64,000 bases of DNA from Inia geoffrensis (lineage: Eukaryota; Chordata; Mammalia; Artiodactyla; Iniidae), in the NCBI GenBank assembly GCA_036417435.1, contig CM070910.1, forward strand, positions 70,030,784-70,094,783, in the 5' to 3' direction. The translations under genes and the position numbers were made by a program. Positions 1 through 11,035 of the stretch are shown piece by piece. How positions within the stretch are numbered: position 1 is the stretch's first letter; every line of letters begins with the position of its first letter. A model generated the notes under the pieces. The model ran no database searches. It was not told the origin of the DNA and worked only from the letters and a program-made list of their open reading frames with translations.

Positions 1-240
1 ATTATCCACGACTTTGCATTCTCTCATCAGCAGAGACAACTGGAAGCTGAGTGAAAACAATTTTATTTGCAAAATCAGGGTAACCTCTCATAGATAGCCA
101 TGATACCTTCCTTTCCGAGTGTAGAGAGTTCCTATGTGGTTTTTATAATCTGTAAAGATTCCGAAGAGGATTAAGCCTACAGGAGAAAAAGGGTGAAATA
201 ATCAGTTTAAGAATAAGTATTTATGTGTGCTGTTATTATC
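1..240. other. unique non-coding sequence
   Basis: No repeat, exon or regulatory motif was recognised in this AT-rich left edge. Confidence 0.4.
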
Positions 241-241
241 A

Positions 242-269
242 TCGTGTGTGTGCGTGTGTGCGTGCGTGT
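242..269. repeat. GT-rich microsatellite
   Basis: An imperfect alternating GT/GC run, seen directly. It is a short simple repeat that may vary in length between individuals. Confidence 0.8.
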
Positions 270-559
270 ACTCCGATTAGACTTTACTAACAAAAGTAGG
301 CAGCAGCCCAGATGTGACCCATGGCTTGTAATTTGCTAACTGCTAACCTTAAAGATACTCAGAGATGACCTGGCTGCCTGAGGGGACTACGGCCCGGTCT
401 GCTCCTCTGTGAGATGGAACCTGTCCCAGGGGCTGGTGCTGTGCTTAGAGCTGTGCCCATGAGTGGCACAGGGCACTGTGTTGGAGAGTTTCTAACCAAG
501 TGGTGGGTGCAGAGGCCAGAAGGTGAGGGCTGTGCTGGCGTAGGCTGAGCTTCCCTAAT

Positions 560-1190
560 AAGAAGCACCAGATGCTTTATTCCAGATCAGGCTCAACTCT
601 CTTAATCCCCCCTGCCCCCCCCCACACACACATGGTTTCTGGGCCCTGGGTGGGCATTGTCCTTGCTGGGCCCCTAGGAGCCCTGTGCTAGAAATGGCCT
701 AGTTGTATGTCTTCCAGGAGTCCAATGCATCTTGCACCTGCATCTCCAGGTTCTCTTGGGTGAGGAAGTTTTCCATCTTCTCCTGCAGCTGTAGCACTTC
801 CAGCTCCTAGAGTCATGTCTAGGCCTGTGCCTCTCCAGCCTGGGGGGCCCTGTCCTCGGCCTGCTGCTACCCCTGCTCCGGGTTCTTGGCCTACTCCCAG
901 GCCGTCAGCTCCCGGCACTCACTGATGGCCTTCAGCACCTTGCACTCTGCCAGGACCCAGCCCAGGCTTGGTCCGCCTTCTTCTGCACTCTGGGCACTAA
1001 TTTCAGCCTGAGGACCCACACAGTCTGGCAGTACTGAGGGTAATGCTGGGTCCACATGGAGAACTCCACAGGATCCACCGTGGATGGGTCCCCACGCACC
1101 TGACCTTGGACTTGGTCTGCGGGGTGTGTGGCGGGTCTTGCGGCGGGTCTTGTGGCCGCTCACCAGAAGCAGCAGTGGGGCGTGCCCCCA
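560..1190 (-). pseudogene. decayed coiled-coil coding remnant, family not identified
   Basis: This GC-rich block reads on the minus strand as broken coding-like sequence. One frame gives a short Glu/Leu/Gln-rich stretch ([20 protein letters not shown], about 715-800), and a neighbouring frame gives AECKVLKAISECRELTAWE (about 895-955). Both look like coiled-coil helix and are separated by stops and frame changes. A minus-strand AATAAA lies at about 578-583, where a 3' UTR could end, but no poly(A) tail follows it, so a processed retrocopy is not proven. I do not recognise the parent family. It could be a decayed gene end, an old retrocopy or chance open sequence. Confidence 0.3.
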
Positions 1191-1194
1191 GGTC

Positions 1195-1330
1195 CTATTT
1201 TATCATCATTTTTACGTCAAGCCTCAAATTAGGTATTATTGTTGCCATTTTATAGATGAGAAAACCAAGGACCTTGACCCAGGAGGCCCTGCAAAGAATC
1301 CAGGCTCTGCCATACAACCCGGGCTCAGTG
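1195..1330 (-). repeat. MIR SINE fragment
   Basis: It contains the reverse-oriented MIR core pattern (ATTTTATAGATGAGAAAACC followed by a GACC-type motif). This is an ancient mammalian-wide tRNA-derived SINE, diverged and partial. Confidence 0.6.
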
Positions 1331-1429
1331 ATCTTTTGCAAGTAGAATATCAATACATGGAAGCAATTGTCACTTTAGAATTTGAAAGAAGTTTATCAGA
1401 TTAGTTATTCTGTTTTTTCCCCTGTAGCT

Positions 1430-1535
1430 GTATTGAAGGCTGCTGTGCTCCAGGCATGGTGCTAGGAATACAATAGCATTAAGACAGTTTCTGCCCTTAA
1501 GAAGCTTAACCTTTAGGTTAAGAAGTTGCAGTTGG
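1430..1535 (-). repeat. L2 3' end fragment
   Basis: The text around CTCCAGGCATGGTGCTAGGA followed by a 'cagtttctgcccttaagaag' segment matches the reverse complement of the L2 3' UTR pattern. It is an old and diverged LINE-2 copy. Confidence 0.55.
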
Positions 1536-1564
1536 GAGTGACAAAAAACCCAACTCAATGTGAC

Positions 1565-1930
1565 TTGAGGACATATAGGGAATGTATTAACTCACATATC
1601 ATTAAACAGTCCAGACTGGTTTCAGATTGACCTAGGGTTTCAAGTGATGTTCTCTGTCTTCCCATTTCTTAGTCCCACTTTATTTTTGGTTCATTCTTCA
1701 GCCTCCTGTTTTGCGATGACTTCTGGTATGAGTCTGTATTCAGGCTCCCCGGTCTAAGTTTCACTGTGTCCTATTAGCTCTCTTTGGGCACATGCCCATC
1801 CCTGAACCAAGCACTGGGGCTTGGAGCATGATTGGCGCTAAAATGGCTTTGCACTAAATCCCGTGTGGGATCTCTGCGTTGGGCGGAGTCAACGGCCTCA
1901 GAAACACTGAGCTTATTGTAAGAGAAGGGG
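1565..1930 (+). repeat. ancient interspersed repeat, same family as 27915-28500
   Basis: It shares ordered words with 27915-28500 in the same orientation, notably AGTTTCACTG followed about 40 bases later by CATCCCTGAACCAA (1797-1810 here, 28255-28268 there). I do not know the family name. The ordered similarity suggests two copies of one old medium-reiteration element. Confidence 0.45.
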
Positions 1931-2049
1931 CAGTCTCCCAGAGAGAAATTTATCTACCAGGAGAAAGTTCTATAAAAGCTGGGGGGTGGGGGGAAAGCCT
2001 ACAACAGAGGTGAAAGCATTAAGAGACTAGACAGACTCTACAAAGCACA

Positions 2050-2265
2050 GGATCCTGCAGAGACACATAAAAGGAATACCTGATTCAGTACTGGCCAGGT
2101 CAGGGAAGTAGACCTGGGGAAATAGTGCTTAAGCTGAAACCTGAAAGACAAGTAGGAGTAACAACCTATCCTGGGCTAGAGAGGTAGGCAGAGGCCAGAT
2201 CAGACAGGTCCTGGAGTTCATGTGATGGAATTTAAACTTTATCATGAGGGCAACTGGAATAGATG
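2050..2265 (-). repeat. L2 internal/3' fragment
   Basis: Words such as GAAACCTGAAAGACAAGTAG, GGCAGAGGCCAGATCAGACA and GGTCCTGGAG follow the order of the reverse L2 consensus (remembered). It is diverged. Confidence 0.5.
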
Positions 2266-2539
2266 ATTGCCTATTTTATCGGTAGGGCACTTGGAATGCA
2301 GATCATCTTCTGCATCATAAGCATTTGTTTTGGAATCTTCTCTACTTTTTTTTCATATTTTTATCTTAACTTTTCTCTGTTCCTATTTGCTATCTTAATG
2401 CCAGCTGGCACTCTGTTTCCTACATATCACTTTTTCCTTGCCACACACATCTACTTGGATTCAGGAGGTCATTCTAGCATAAACTCTGGTGAATTGACCC
2501 AGGGGAATTTCTAGATTCCTAAACTGAATAATGGTCTTA

Positions 2540-3110
2540 ACAAAACATTACTGTCTATGGAGGAATTTAATATTTGACAGGTGATTTATTCATGAAAGAA
2601 GTTGGGACCACTTAGTAGCCATCGAGAAAAACAAAATATTAGATCCTTACCTCACACCAAATAAATACCAGATGGATTAATCACTTACATACAAAAATCA
2701 TAATACCAGATGAAAACTAGGGAGAGTTTCTGTTAAAAACAATCTTGTATTAATAGTGACTTATAAATATGAAACAAAACCTAAGATTGATTAATTCACT
2801 AATTTATTAAAATGAGACAATTCCGTAAGGCAGAAATTATCCCTAACAAAGTCAAAAGAGAAATGCCATACTACAAAAAATATATGCTATTCAGATTATG
2901 TATTTCATCAGTATTAAAAGAGTTCCCCAAAATCAATCAGAAAAAAGAGATCCACCGCAAAAGGAAAATCTTACAGAGAATATAAACAGAGTTCACAGAA
3001 AGGAATGCTAATGTTTTTTAAACTGTGAAAAAAATAAAGTCTTATAATTGGAAGGAAGGCAAATGTAACTACCATGAGATTCTATTTTTTACTTATCTGA
3101 TTATCAAAAA
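2540..3110 (+). repeat. old L1 ORF2 3' remnant, part 1
   Basis: The sequence resembles the C-terminal ORF2 and 3' UTR of an old L1 (a frame reading near 'LTPNKYQMD' and A-rich text). It is full of stops. The element appears to continue after the SINE inserted at 3122, so 2540-3900 is one interrupted fossil. Confidence 0.5.
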
Positions 3111-3337
3111 TCATCAATTTTGGGCTTCCCTGGTGGTGCAGTGGTTGAGAGTCCGCCTGCCGATGCAGGGGACGCGGGTTCGTGCCCCGGTCGGGGAAGA
3201 TCCCACATGCCGCAGAGCGGCTGGGCCCATGAGCCATGGCCGCTGAGCCTGCGCATCTGGAGCCTGTGCTCTGCAACGGGAGAGGCCACAACAGTGAGAG
3301 GCCCGCGTACGGGAAAAAAAAAAAAATCATCAATTTT
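3107..3337 (+). mobile_element. CHR-type SINE (short, about 200 bp) with target duplication
   Basis: The tRNA-derived head starts with the CTTCCCTGGTGGTGCAG pattern at 3122 and carries a pol III B-box-like GGGTTCGTGCCCC. It ends in an A tail at about 3326. The target-site duplication AAAATCATCAATTTT is seen at 3107-3121 and 3323-3337. The body is close to the other short copies here, so it is comparatively young. Translations through it are artefacts. Confidence 0.95.
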
Positions 3338-3930
3338 GATAACGCACTGTGTCTGTGACAGTGGGGGAAACAGGCACTCCTATACACTGCTGTTGAGAAT
3401 TTCAAGATGTTCCAGAGAAGAATCTGGCAACAGCTATCAAAATTACCAATTCATGTACACTTTTGACCAGCAAATCCACGTATAGGAAAGTTGTTTCTAC
3501 ACGGATATGTATTGAATCATTGTAACAGCAGAAGTTTGCAGAAACAAACAAACAAAAAATCCAACCCTCCTAAATATCCTTTATTACCACACTAATTAAA
3601 TAAATTGTGGCACATGTATACCTGAAATATGATGCAGCCATTACAAATAATAATGCAGCATGAAATAATCTCCAAAATATAGGAGAAAGAAGTGGGGTGT
3701 AGAACAATGCATACAGTATGATACCACACGTGTAAACTTTATGCTAGGACATGCACTTGATAGCTCTGGTAGAATACACAAGAAATTGATTTTGTTGACT
3801 GCCTCTAGGGAGAGAAACTGGTGGCTGAAAGACAGAGGTGGGAGGGACAGTTGCTCTGTGCATATATTACACATCCTAAAAATCTCTCTCCTTCCCAAGT
3901 ACAACTGCCCTGTGATGCTCTGAAGGTCAG
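3338..3930 (+). repeat. old L1 3' remnant, part 2
   Basis: This continues the element interrupted at 3122. It has L1-like 3' text (CACTGCTGTTGAGAATT, TTGTGGCACATGTATACC, TGATGCAGCCATTACAAATA) and no intact frame. Confidence 0.5.
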
Positions 3931-5029
3931 CTGACCCCTCTTACTCTTTTCGTCTTCTCCTGAAATGAAACTCTCTCTCCTTAATGCTCACATCTTCCAA
4001 AGACTATGTGCCCTGTTATCTAACGAGATCTTTATATAAGACCCTTTGTAAAGTATAAAACACTGAATACGGGTAAGGAATAGCTATTATCAATACTAGT
4101 CTAATATCTTGAATTGTATTAATTTGACAAGCAAAACAAGGAAAAGTTGGAGTAGAAAAATAAATTTCCCTGATCTTAAGTAGATTTAAGCATTCCTGTC
4201 TTCTGTGTATTTAGCCTTTCCTTGTCAGAGAAAGAACCACAACTTCCCGAGGTTTAGTACGGTGCTTAGCTCACTGTGGGTGTTTAACAAATGTTAAATA
4301 ATAATAACAGCTATTTATGGATCATTGCCCTACCTGATAATCCTTTCCCTCCATTGAGTCACACCTTGTAGCAAGCCATTTTTAAAATGTATTCCTAACT
4401 AAATTAAGGTGCAATAACTCACAGTGAGAACTGTTGTTTATATAAAAAAGAGAACTGGCACAGAACCAATGATTTAAACTGCAACTTTCCAATTCTTTGG
4501 TGGCATTAACAATGGTGGCCTTTGGAAATGTCTTTTCTTTTATCAAATACCATATTATAACTGTGATAGGCTGGATCAAGGGTAATCTTCTCAGTTGCTG
4601 GTTTTTTTCCCCTCCCCTTTGCTTTTATATTTTGTGATATGCCATGGGGGAAGGGCATCAAAGGGAATAATAATCTAATTTTAACCTTTAATTGCTCTTG
4701 CTGTTTAACTATGTCTCTGGTTTCATAGCCTTCCTGCTCATTAGCTATATCCCTCCTCTGCTATGGCCTGTGAGTCCATGGGGGCTGAGATAAATGATCT
4801 CTGAAGGTCAGACACTACATGTTCCTTTAGAAAAGATGTATATTTTATGTGTCTTGTATTGTTTTTGTTTGTGAAGAATTATGTCTGTTTAATAAACTTG
4901 AATAAAACGTTAACCCTTTAAAAGGATAAAAATTCTCTAGATTCTTTCAGAACATGTCCATGGAGCTGAGTTTCTGAAACTCTGGTTTAATAAAATTGCA
5001 TAGTCGTATCTCTAAGGCATCATAAAACT
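3931..5029. other. mostly unique non-coding sequence
   Basis: The only recognisable feature is a weak MIR-like piece at about 4255-4330 (GGTGCTTAGCTCACTGTGGG followed by AACAAATG). No exon structure or long reading frame is supported. Confidence 0.4.
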
Positions 5030-5345
5030 GGTTATTCTTACCTGGCATGCCTTTTCTCTGCCTGGCAAACTCCTACTCAACCTTCAAAACTCAGCCCAAA
5101 TGTCATCTCCTTTCTGAATCATTCCCCAGCAAAGATGGGCAGCCCCCTCTCTGCTCCCAGGCCTCCTTTCAACCCTGCAGCTCTTCTCTTGAGCTCTGTA
5201 CTTACCTGCTTTTGTGCCTGTACCTCCCATCAGACTGTGGACTCCTTGTCAGCAAGAGTGTTTCCTATTCATCTTGGAGTCCCCAGTGACTGGAGCATGG
5301 GAAGTGCTCAACAAATGTATCTTGAAGGACGGAATGAATAAATTA
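5030..5345 (+). repeat. L2 3' end
   Basis: The ordered L2 3' landmarks are visible: CCTGGCAAACTCCTACTCA, AACTCAGCCCAAATGTCATC, CAGACTGTGGACTCCTTG and a terminal GTGCTCAACAAATGT followed by GGAATGAAT. The open frame here follows the LINE-2 fossil and is not a gene. Confidence 0.85.
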
Positions 5346-5349
5346 TTGG

Positions 5350-5490
5350 AAGTAATAAGTCCTGGGTTCTAGTCTCAGGTCTGCTGCCAATAATGTGTGG
5401 TCCCGAGCAGCTTGATTAACTTTTCCAGACTTTGATTTCCTCAAGTATAAAATGAAGGGATATTTTAGAAGCTCTCTTAGGCCTATTTGA
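5350..5490 (+). repeat. MIR SINE
   Basis: Forward MIR pattern: GGGTTCTAGTCTCAGGTCTG, then a decayed version of the 'gtgtgaccttgggcaag' segment, then TTTCCTCAAGTATAAAATG. An old copy. Confidence 0.7.
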
Positions 5491-5514
5491 TGATTTTGTT
5501 TTCTTAAGTATTAT

Positions 5515-5610
5515 TAAGACTATTAACTCCTTTGGGCAGGGATTCTATCTTCTGTGTCACTGTACATAGCACACTGTTTCATAAATATTTGTTAAATTGC
5601 TTGGAAAAAC
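5515..5610 (+). repeat. L2 3' terminal fragment
   Basis: GGGCAGGGATTCTATCTTCT followed by ACATAGCACACTG and ATAAATATTTGTTAA is the end of an L2 3' UTR. Confidence 0.6.
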
Positions 5611-5829
5611 ATGAATCGAAAAAGTAACTTATGATTAAATTGTTGGGCAAATGACTGGTGTCACCTCAAACCAAGGGGCTGGTCCTTTTGCGTGGTTAGC
5701 GTTGAAAGAGCATTCGTTACATAGAATTTTTTGTTCACATTTTTATGCATCTTCAAATGTGAAGGGCACCTATGAAGCAGTGGCAGCAGCCAGGCCTCAA
5801 AGAGACAACAGTTACTGAAAATAAATGAT

Positions 5830-5960
5830 AATCACTATCATGAATGGATATCATTTATTGAGCACTTATTTTGTGCCAGGTAAATTAATTTTAATTTTCA
5901 ACACAACTTTTCAAAACCGTAGAAAACGATCAAACCAAACCTTAGAAAAGTTATGTAACT
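5830..5960 (-). repeat. MIR SINE
   Basis: TTTATTGAGCACTTATTTTG followed by GTGCCAGG and a decayed AGAAAAGTTATGTAACTTGC is the reverse MIR pattern. Confidence 0.65.
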
Positions 5961-6110
5961 TGCTGTTCCAATTATCTATTGCTATGTAACAAACCTCCCA
6001 AACAGAATGGTATATGACAACAACTGTTTCATCATGCTCCTGGATTCTGTGGGTCAGGAATTCAGACACAGCATGGTGGGTGTACTTTGTCTCTGCTCCT
6101 ATTTGTAATC
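5961..6110 (-). repeat. MaLR/ERVL-type LTR fragment
   Basis: TTCCAATTATCTATTGCTAT followed by GTAACAAACC and GGATTCTGTGGGTCAGGAAT resembles the reverse of an MLT1-like LTR 3' end. Only one end remains. It is an old endogenous-retrovirus-like fossil with no coding content. Confidence 0.5.
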
Positions 6111-6138
6111 ATTCCTTGAATTATTTACTTATACCTAG

Positions 6139-6177
6139 CCTGGTGTGTGTGTGTGTGTATGTGTGTGTGTACACACG
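6139..6177. repeat. TG microsatellite
   Basis: A TG run interrupted by TATG, flanked by ACACAC, seen directly. It could form Z-DNA or vary in length. Confidence 0.85.
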
Positions 6178-6260
6178 CTAGGAACCCCTAGATGGACTGA
6201 CCTGGCTGTTGGCATTGCCTGGGAAGGTGAGCCTGGGATGAAGCGTGATGCCTTCTAGGC

Positions 6261-6448
6261 CAGTGGTCCTCAGCTCTGGCTGCATGTACATTAGAACCAT
6301 CTGGGAAACTTGTACAAAATGCTAATGACTATAACCCATCCCAGAACTCCTAAGTCAGAATCTATGGGGGTAGGGCCAGACACTGATATTAAAAAAATAA
6401 AATTTCCCAGATGAATAAAATATGCAGTCAAGTTTGAGAACTACTGCA
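6261..6448 (+). mobile_element. MER5A-like hAT non-autonomous DNA transposon
   Basis: The left end CAGTGGTCCTCAGCTCTGGC is matched by an inverted right end (read back as GCAGTAGTTCTCAAACTTGA). The interior 'attagaaccatctgggaaac' and 'actcctaagtcagaatctat' fit MER5A. The copy is about 190 bp, old and non-coding. Confidence 0.8.
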
Positions 6449-7058
6449 CTAAGGAATTCAAATGCTTTCAGTTGCGTATCATTGAGACTCCCTGGAGTGG
6501 CACTCATAGAAGAAGGAGTGGGATAGACTTCATGCCAGGAATGAGAGCCTCGTTATCAGACAGGGAGCTTGACGTAGAAGGTGAGGAGACTCAGAAATGC
6601 CTAGCGTCAGAGGTTAGACAGCTCTGGTCCCACGTTGGGCCAGAGCAGCAGTGAGCATGTCCCAGGATTGAAGGAGGAGCATCTCGGACAGCTCCCCTGA
6701 CAGGGGTAGGAAGCCCAGGATGCTGAGTCCCTCAAGGCAAGGTTGGTCTGGAGGGCTTCATATGGGGCATGGAGGGGGGCAGTGATGGGGAACTTGACTT
6801 ACAGATGCAATGGAAATGAGGCAGAAGGTGATATTAATTGAGCAGATTTGGCTCTGAATCAGCAACAGCCGGGGCAACACAGTCCAGGGGTGGATGGAAC
6901 ACAGTAAATCTGGAGGATATGTTTCTGTCAATGTTCCTTTTCATTTCTTTTAATGGTACTATATTGTTTCCTTTGTTAATTTTAAATGATCAGTTATAAT
7001 TTTATGAGAAAGTTGTCATTCTTATAAATGAAATAATTCTTCCTAATCGCAGAGCATT
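6449..7058. other. unique non-coding sequence
   Basis: No recognisable repeat or exon. It is moderately G-rich at 6480-6900, possibly a very old L2-type remnant, but not enough to call. Confidence 0.35.
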
Positions 7059-7298
7059 AAAAAATATAAGGATACTTGGGCTTCCCTGGTGGCGCAGTGG
7101 TTGAGAGTCAGCCTGCTGATGCAGGGGACACGGGTTCGTGCCCCGGTCTGGGAAGATCCCACATGCCGCAGAGCGGCTGGGCCCGTGAGCCATGGCCGCT
7201 GAGCCTGCGTGTCCGGAGCCTGTGCTCCTCAACCGGAGAGGCCACCACAGTGAGAGGCCCGTGTACCTCAAAAACAAAAACAAAAAATATAAGGATAC
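7059..7298 (+). mobile_element. CHR-type SINE (short) with 17-bp target duplication
   Basis: Head at 7078; the tail is an (AAAAAC)-type A-rich run ending near 7282. The duplication AAAAAATATAAGGATAC is seen at 7059-7075 and 7282-7298 without mismatch, so the insertion is relatively recent. Confidence 0.95.
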
Positions 7299-7955
7299 CT
7301 ACCAAAATTAATAAATATTTGTTATTTGTAAAGGTTTCTTTTGCTGAAGTTTTCATTTAGTTCTTCAGGACTGTGAATCACTATTTTAAGAGAATTTAAG
7401 ACACTTTGAAGCCTTTTGTTCCAACTGTAATTTATCATTGTTGTAAAGAGAAGTCAAAGTAATACAGTGTAATCCCACCATGTCCTCATTTAACTTAGTC
7501 AAATCTGACTACCCATGCTTGAAAAAAAAATACAAAGGCAGAGGAAGGAAGAAACAATTTAAATACTCTAAACGATTCTGCTCTATCACTATATGAGTGT
7601 ATCACATTTTCTCGTGTCTCTCCCATTGAGAGCATCTTGCTATGCTGATTGTGATCTTTGTGTTTATTGCTTAGACCACATATTTATGCATATTTATTAC
7701 TGAATACAGTTATAACATAACACTGCTAATATTTATGTACATTGTACTTTAGGGGCAACATGCAGGAAATTTGCGAATAATTGTAAATATACTTGATTTT
7801 TGTCTTGCGGGCTAATAATACAACCACCCCAAACCACATGATACGATTCCAATGCATATTATTTTATTCTTACAGCTGAGCTTTCTTTATAATCACATGA
7901 TTTAGTTTTCAGAACTGGAGGACTGGTTATTGTCAGGAAGCCTTCCTTTGCATGC
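7299..7955. other. unique AT-rich sequence
   Basis: No repeat family, exon or RNA gene recognised. Confidence 0.4.
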
Positions 7956-8205
7956 ATTGCCCCAGGTAAGGTGCCTTTCTTCTGTACTCCATAGCACCCA
8001 GTGCAACTCCGCTTCTAGAGTTTTCTAGAATTGTGTCCTGACTTGTACAGCAATTTTTACTTGTCTATTTATCCTACCCCTAAGACTGTGAAGGCCTTGG
8101 AAAGAGAGTTTATTCATTGCACTTCCAAAGCCAGACATAGTGTTTGGTGTATACTAGGTACTTGCCAAGTATTTACAGGACAAATGATGATATTAATCTC
8201 TCTAT
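7956..8205 (+). repeat. L2 3' end fragment
   Basis: CCATAGCACCCAGTGCAACT, then CCCCTAAGACTGTGAAGGCC, then a decayed GGTGTATACTAGGTACTTG segment follow the L2 3' UTR order. Confidence 0.6.
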
Positions 8206-9000
8206 ATCTATGTCTGACCAGTTTCACAGATGCTTAAAATGATGTACATTCAATCCCTGCCATTTCGGACCCAAGCAACTTCAGGCAAATGTTTTTTGAT
8301 TATTTTTCTTTAACCTGCTCCAGGGTTGAAAACCACACACCACATTTTATAAACTGTTCCAGTTGTTCATCACCAAGAAATTCTCCTTCATGTGCAAACA
8401 AAATCTCACCTGCTTTGCGTTCACATCTTCTTTGCCCACTCTGTGAACTAGTAAAAGGTACATGAAAACACGCTCTCAGGAAGGCAGTTCTTACTTTGAA
8501 GATTAGCCTTGGGAATTAAAGGCGAAACAGAAGCACAAGGCATGGATTGTTGATTTATTGTTTCTGTGTGACTGACGTCAGCCTCAGTAGTCTTTGGTGC
8601 TGATAGTACCCTTCCCCATGGAGGTATTCACGTTCATGCGTCTGTCGCCCTGCACATTTTTCAGTGTTTGCAGATGCTCAGAATCTGGGGCTGAGCCGTG
8701 TTCCCTTCGGGAAGGAGTTCATAAACCTACCGAGGGCTGCGGTAGACCAGGGACATTTTCACACCTTCCATGGATGGGGCCACACATACCACTTCAGATT
8801 TAATTTGTCTCCACTCTTAATTCCAGGCACTCACATCACATTTTTAACTATTTAGCAGGTGCATGTCAACCTGTGACTTTGCTATGACAGTCAAGGTACA
8901 GAAGTAGCCACGTGTTAAGGGAATCTGGAGTAATTAAAGGGCTCAGATTTAAAAGGGCTTATTCAGATGAGCTCTGCAAAGGACTTGAATTTAGACTAGG
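8206..9000. other. repeat-free block with a palindromic CRE
   Basis: No interspersed repeat was recognised over nearly 800 bases. It contains the full palindrome TGACGTCA at 8573-8580, a CREB/ATF half-site pair. An enhancer role is inference only. Confidence 0.4.
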
Positions 9001-9130
9001 TTTTTTTTTTTTTTTTTTTTTGGCAGCACTGCACGGCATGTGGGATCTTAGTTCCCCGACCAGGGATTGAACCCGCACCCCCTGCACTGGAAGCGCAGAG
9101 TCTTAACCACTGGATTGCCAGGGACGTCCC
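9001..9130 (-). mobile_element. CHR-type SINE (short head-only, about 130 bp)
   Basis: A poly-T run at 9001-9022 followed by the reverse SINE body and the terminal CCAGGGACGTCCC head. The 'gcactgcacggcatgtggga' variant marks a different subfamily from the 200-bp copies. The flanking match (TAGGTTT near 8996 and 9131) is short. Confidence 0.9.
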
Positions 9131-10145
9131 TAGGTTTAAAAATGTGGAATATGCCCTCATCTTCACTTGCCACCCATTTCTGATATCAGGATACATGCAA
9201 CGATGCATATCTCTGTGTGTGCCCATGTCCACTTGCATGTGCACACGTGGACATTACAAAGCCTACAGACAAAATGAAGGTGACAGTCACTGCTCAGTGG
9301 AATGACCTCATCCCTCCTCTCCTTCTCAGCGCTCTGCTCCTGGCTCTTCTCCCAGAGTCAGACCTTCTTAACAGCCACGGAGACACCTCTGGCCAACAAC
9401 ACCGCTCTGACACGCTCGGCAAAAGAAGGGCATGGAAGTGAATCATTAAATTCGTTGATAAGGAGGAGAAAATTAATTAGAATAACCAGATGCTCAGGAA
9501 GAGTAATAAAATTTGATCCCAAGCTTGGACAAATTAAACTCATATAATTGATTTTCATCACACCTTAGTCTCATTTAAGTGGTATGTGAAAGAGTGGGAA
9601 AGAGTTAAAGTCGGGTAGAATAATAAACCGAGTCAGAAAAGCATTCTCTTTTATTTCACATGTGATCTTGCATTGAAATGTTTAGCATTATAATTAGGTC
9701 TGACTTTTTTAATTGTAAAGGCATGAAGAGAGGATTTGAAAACATGAAAAAAAAAAAAAACCATTCGACTTCCATAGCAACAAGAGATTTTCTGAATCAA
9801 GTGAACAGCAGGAGTATTAAAAAAAGAAAAACTGACTCCCCAAATACTGGAAGCTGATTTGAAACCAAACTATGAAAGAATATAGTGGTATTTGGAAATA
9901 TGGCCAGGCTCTCTTTGATAGTTCCTCGATTTGTTTTTATCACTGGCACAGTATTATTCTCTATTTATAGTTAGATAAACATACAGTGTATGTATAAAGC
10001 AATTCAGAACCTGTATTCTGAGTCACCAGTGTGGGGAAAGAAGTGTTTTTTAGTATGTTTTTTCCGTGACTGAAGTGGTGGAAATAAAATCAACAGCTGC
10101 AGTGGCAGATATCTGAAGGCATAGAGGGTTAGCATTAGGTATTAG
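9131..10145. other. unique non-coding sequence
   Basis: No exon or repeat recognised apart from short A-runs. Short open frames at 9217-9550 overlap on both strands and show no family motif. Confidence 0.4.
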
Positions 10146-10325
10146 GAGAGGGGACTGAGGCCATTATGACCATCAGAGTGTCTGAGATCAGAAGTTCCAG
10201 GAAATTGTAGGGCTGGGAGAGAATCCGAAAGGAAACGGAGGCTTGAAGATTAAGTGACTGGTCCCACATCACCCAGAGAGGTGTTAAAGCCTATTAGAAT
10301 CCTGTTCCTCTGACATCCTTTCATT
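10146..10325 (-). repeat. MIR-like fragment
   Basis: GAAACGGAGGCTTGAAGATT followed by AAGTGACTGGTCCCACATCA is a decayed reverse MIR-type 'gaggaaactgaggc...aagtgacttgcccaaggtcaca' stretch. Confidence 0.45.
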
Positions 10326-10554
10326 AACCTCCACTTTCTGGGTGGGGTCGTCCCTGTTCCACTGCTCTCGCCACCTGCAGCTCCACAGAACTTGACAGGA
10401 CATCTGTGACGACAGAGCATCTGCCTGAGTTGAGTCCTAAAGAGAATCTAACTGGTCAGGGTCACCCGCTAGAATAATGGGAACCCCAAATATAAGCTTT
10501 ACAGACTTGCCGGCCGAATCTTATCCTGATTTATCTGGACAACTTCTGCAGTGT

Positions 10555-11035
10555 GCCACTTAAGTTTGCTTTTTAGACAGTCTGCCTTTCTGTTACCGAG
10601 TCTTAAGCTTGTACTGCTCGCCACACACCAGGCCAATAATCAAAAGATGAGCTGCTGGGGCAAGGAATGACTTTATTTGAAAAGCCGGCAAACTGAGAAG
10701 ATGGTGGGATAGTGCCTCTAAAGAACCATCTTGCCTGAGTTAGAATTCAAGCTCCTTTCATACTAGAAGGGGAGGGAGTAAAGTCAAACACTTCCTGGTT
10801 CCCATCAGCCTCCAGAGGGAATGTGTTAATTCCTTCCTCTCTGCAGTCATTCACAGGTGGGCCTGGTCAGGATGTTTCCTGTGAGCTAAACAAAGGTATT
10901 CTAGCTTAACGCTCATTACCTGGGAAGCAGGGTTCCCAGAGATGGGCCATTACGTATAATTTAAACTTACAGGCGACATCCCTTTAGTAATTAACTTGTA
11001 ATAGAATACAAAGGTTCTTCCCTATGACATTTCAA
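10555..11035 (-). repeat. ERV-like solo LTR, minus orientation
   Basis: On the minus strand an AATAAAG polyadenylation signal (10672-10678) is followed by an LTR R/U5-like segment (TGCCCCAGCAGCTCA, then GGCCTGGTGTGTGGCGAGCA). The left part reads like an artiodactyl ERV U3. No gag, pol or env is seen here. Assignment is from memory and the ends are uncertain. Confidence 0.5.

Noticed and set aside
3122..3190. tRNA gene candidate in SINE heads
   Set aside because: The A/B-box-like elements belong to tRNA-derived SINEs. The cloverleaf is not intact and the same sequence recurs many times.
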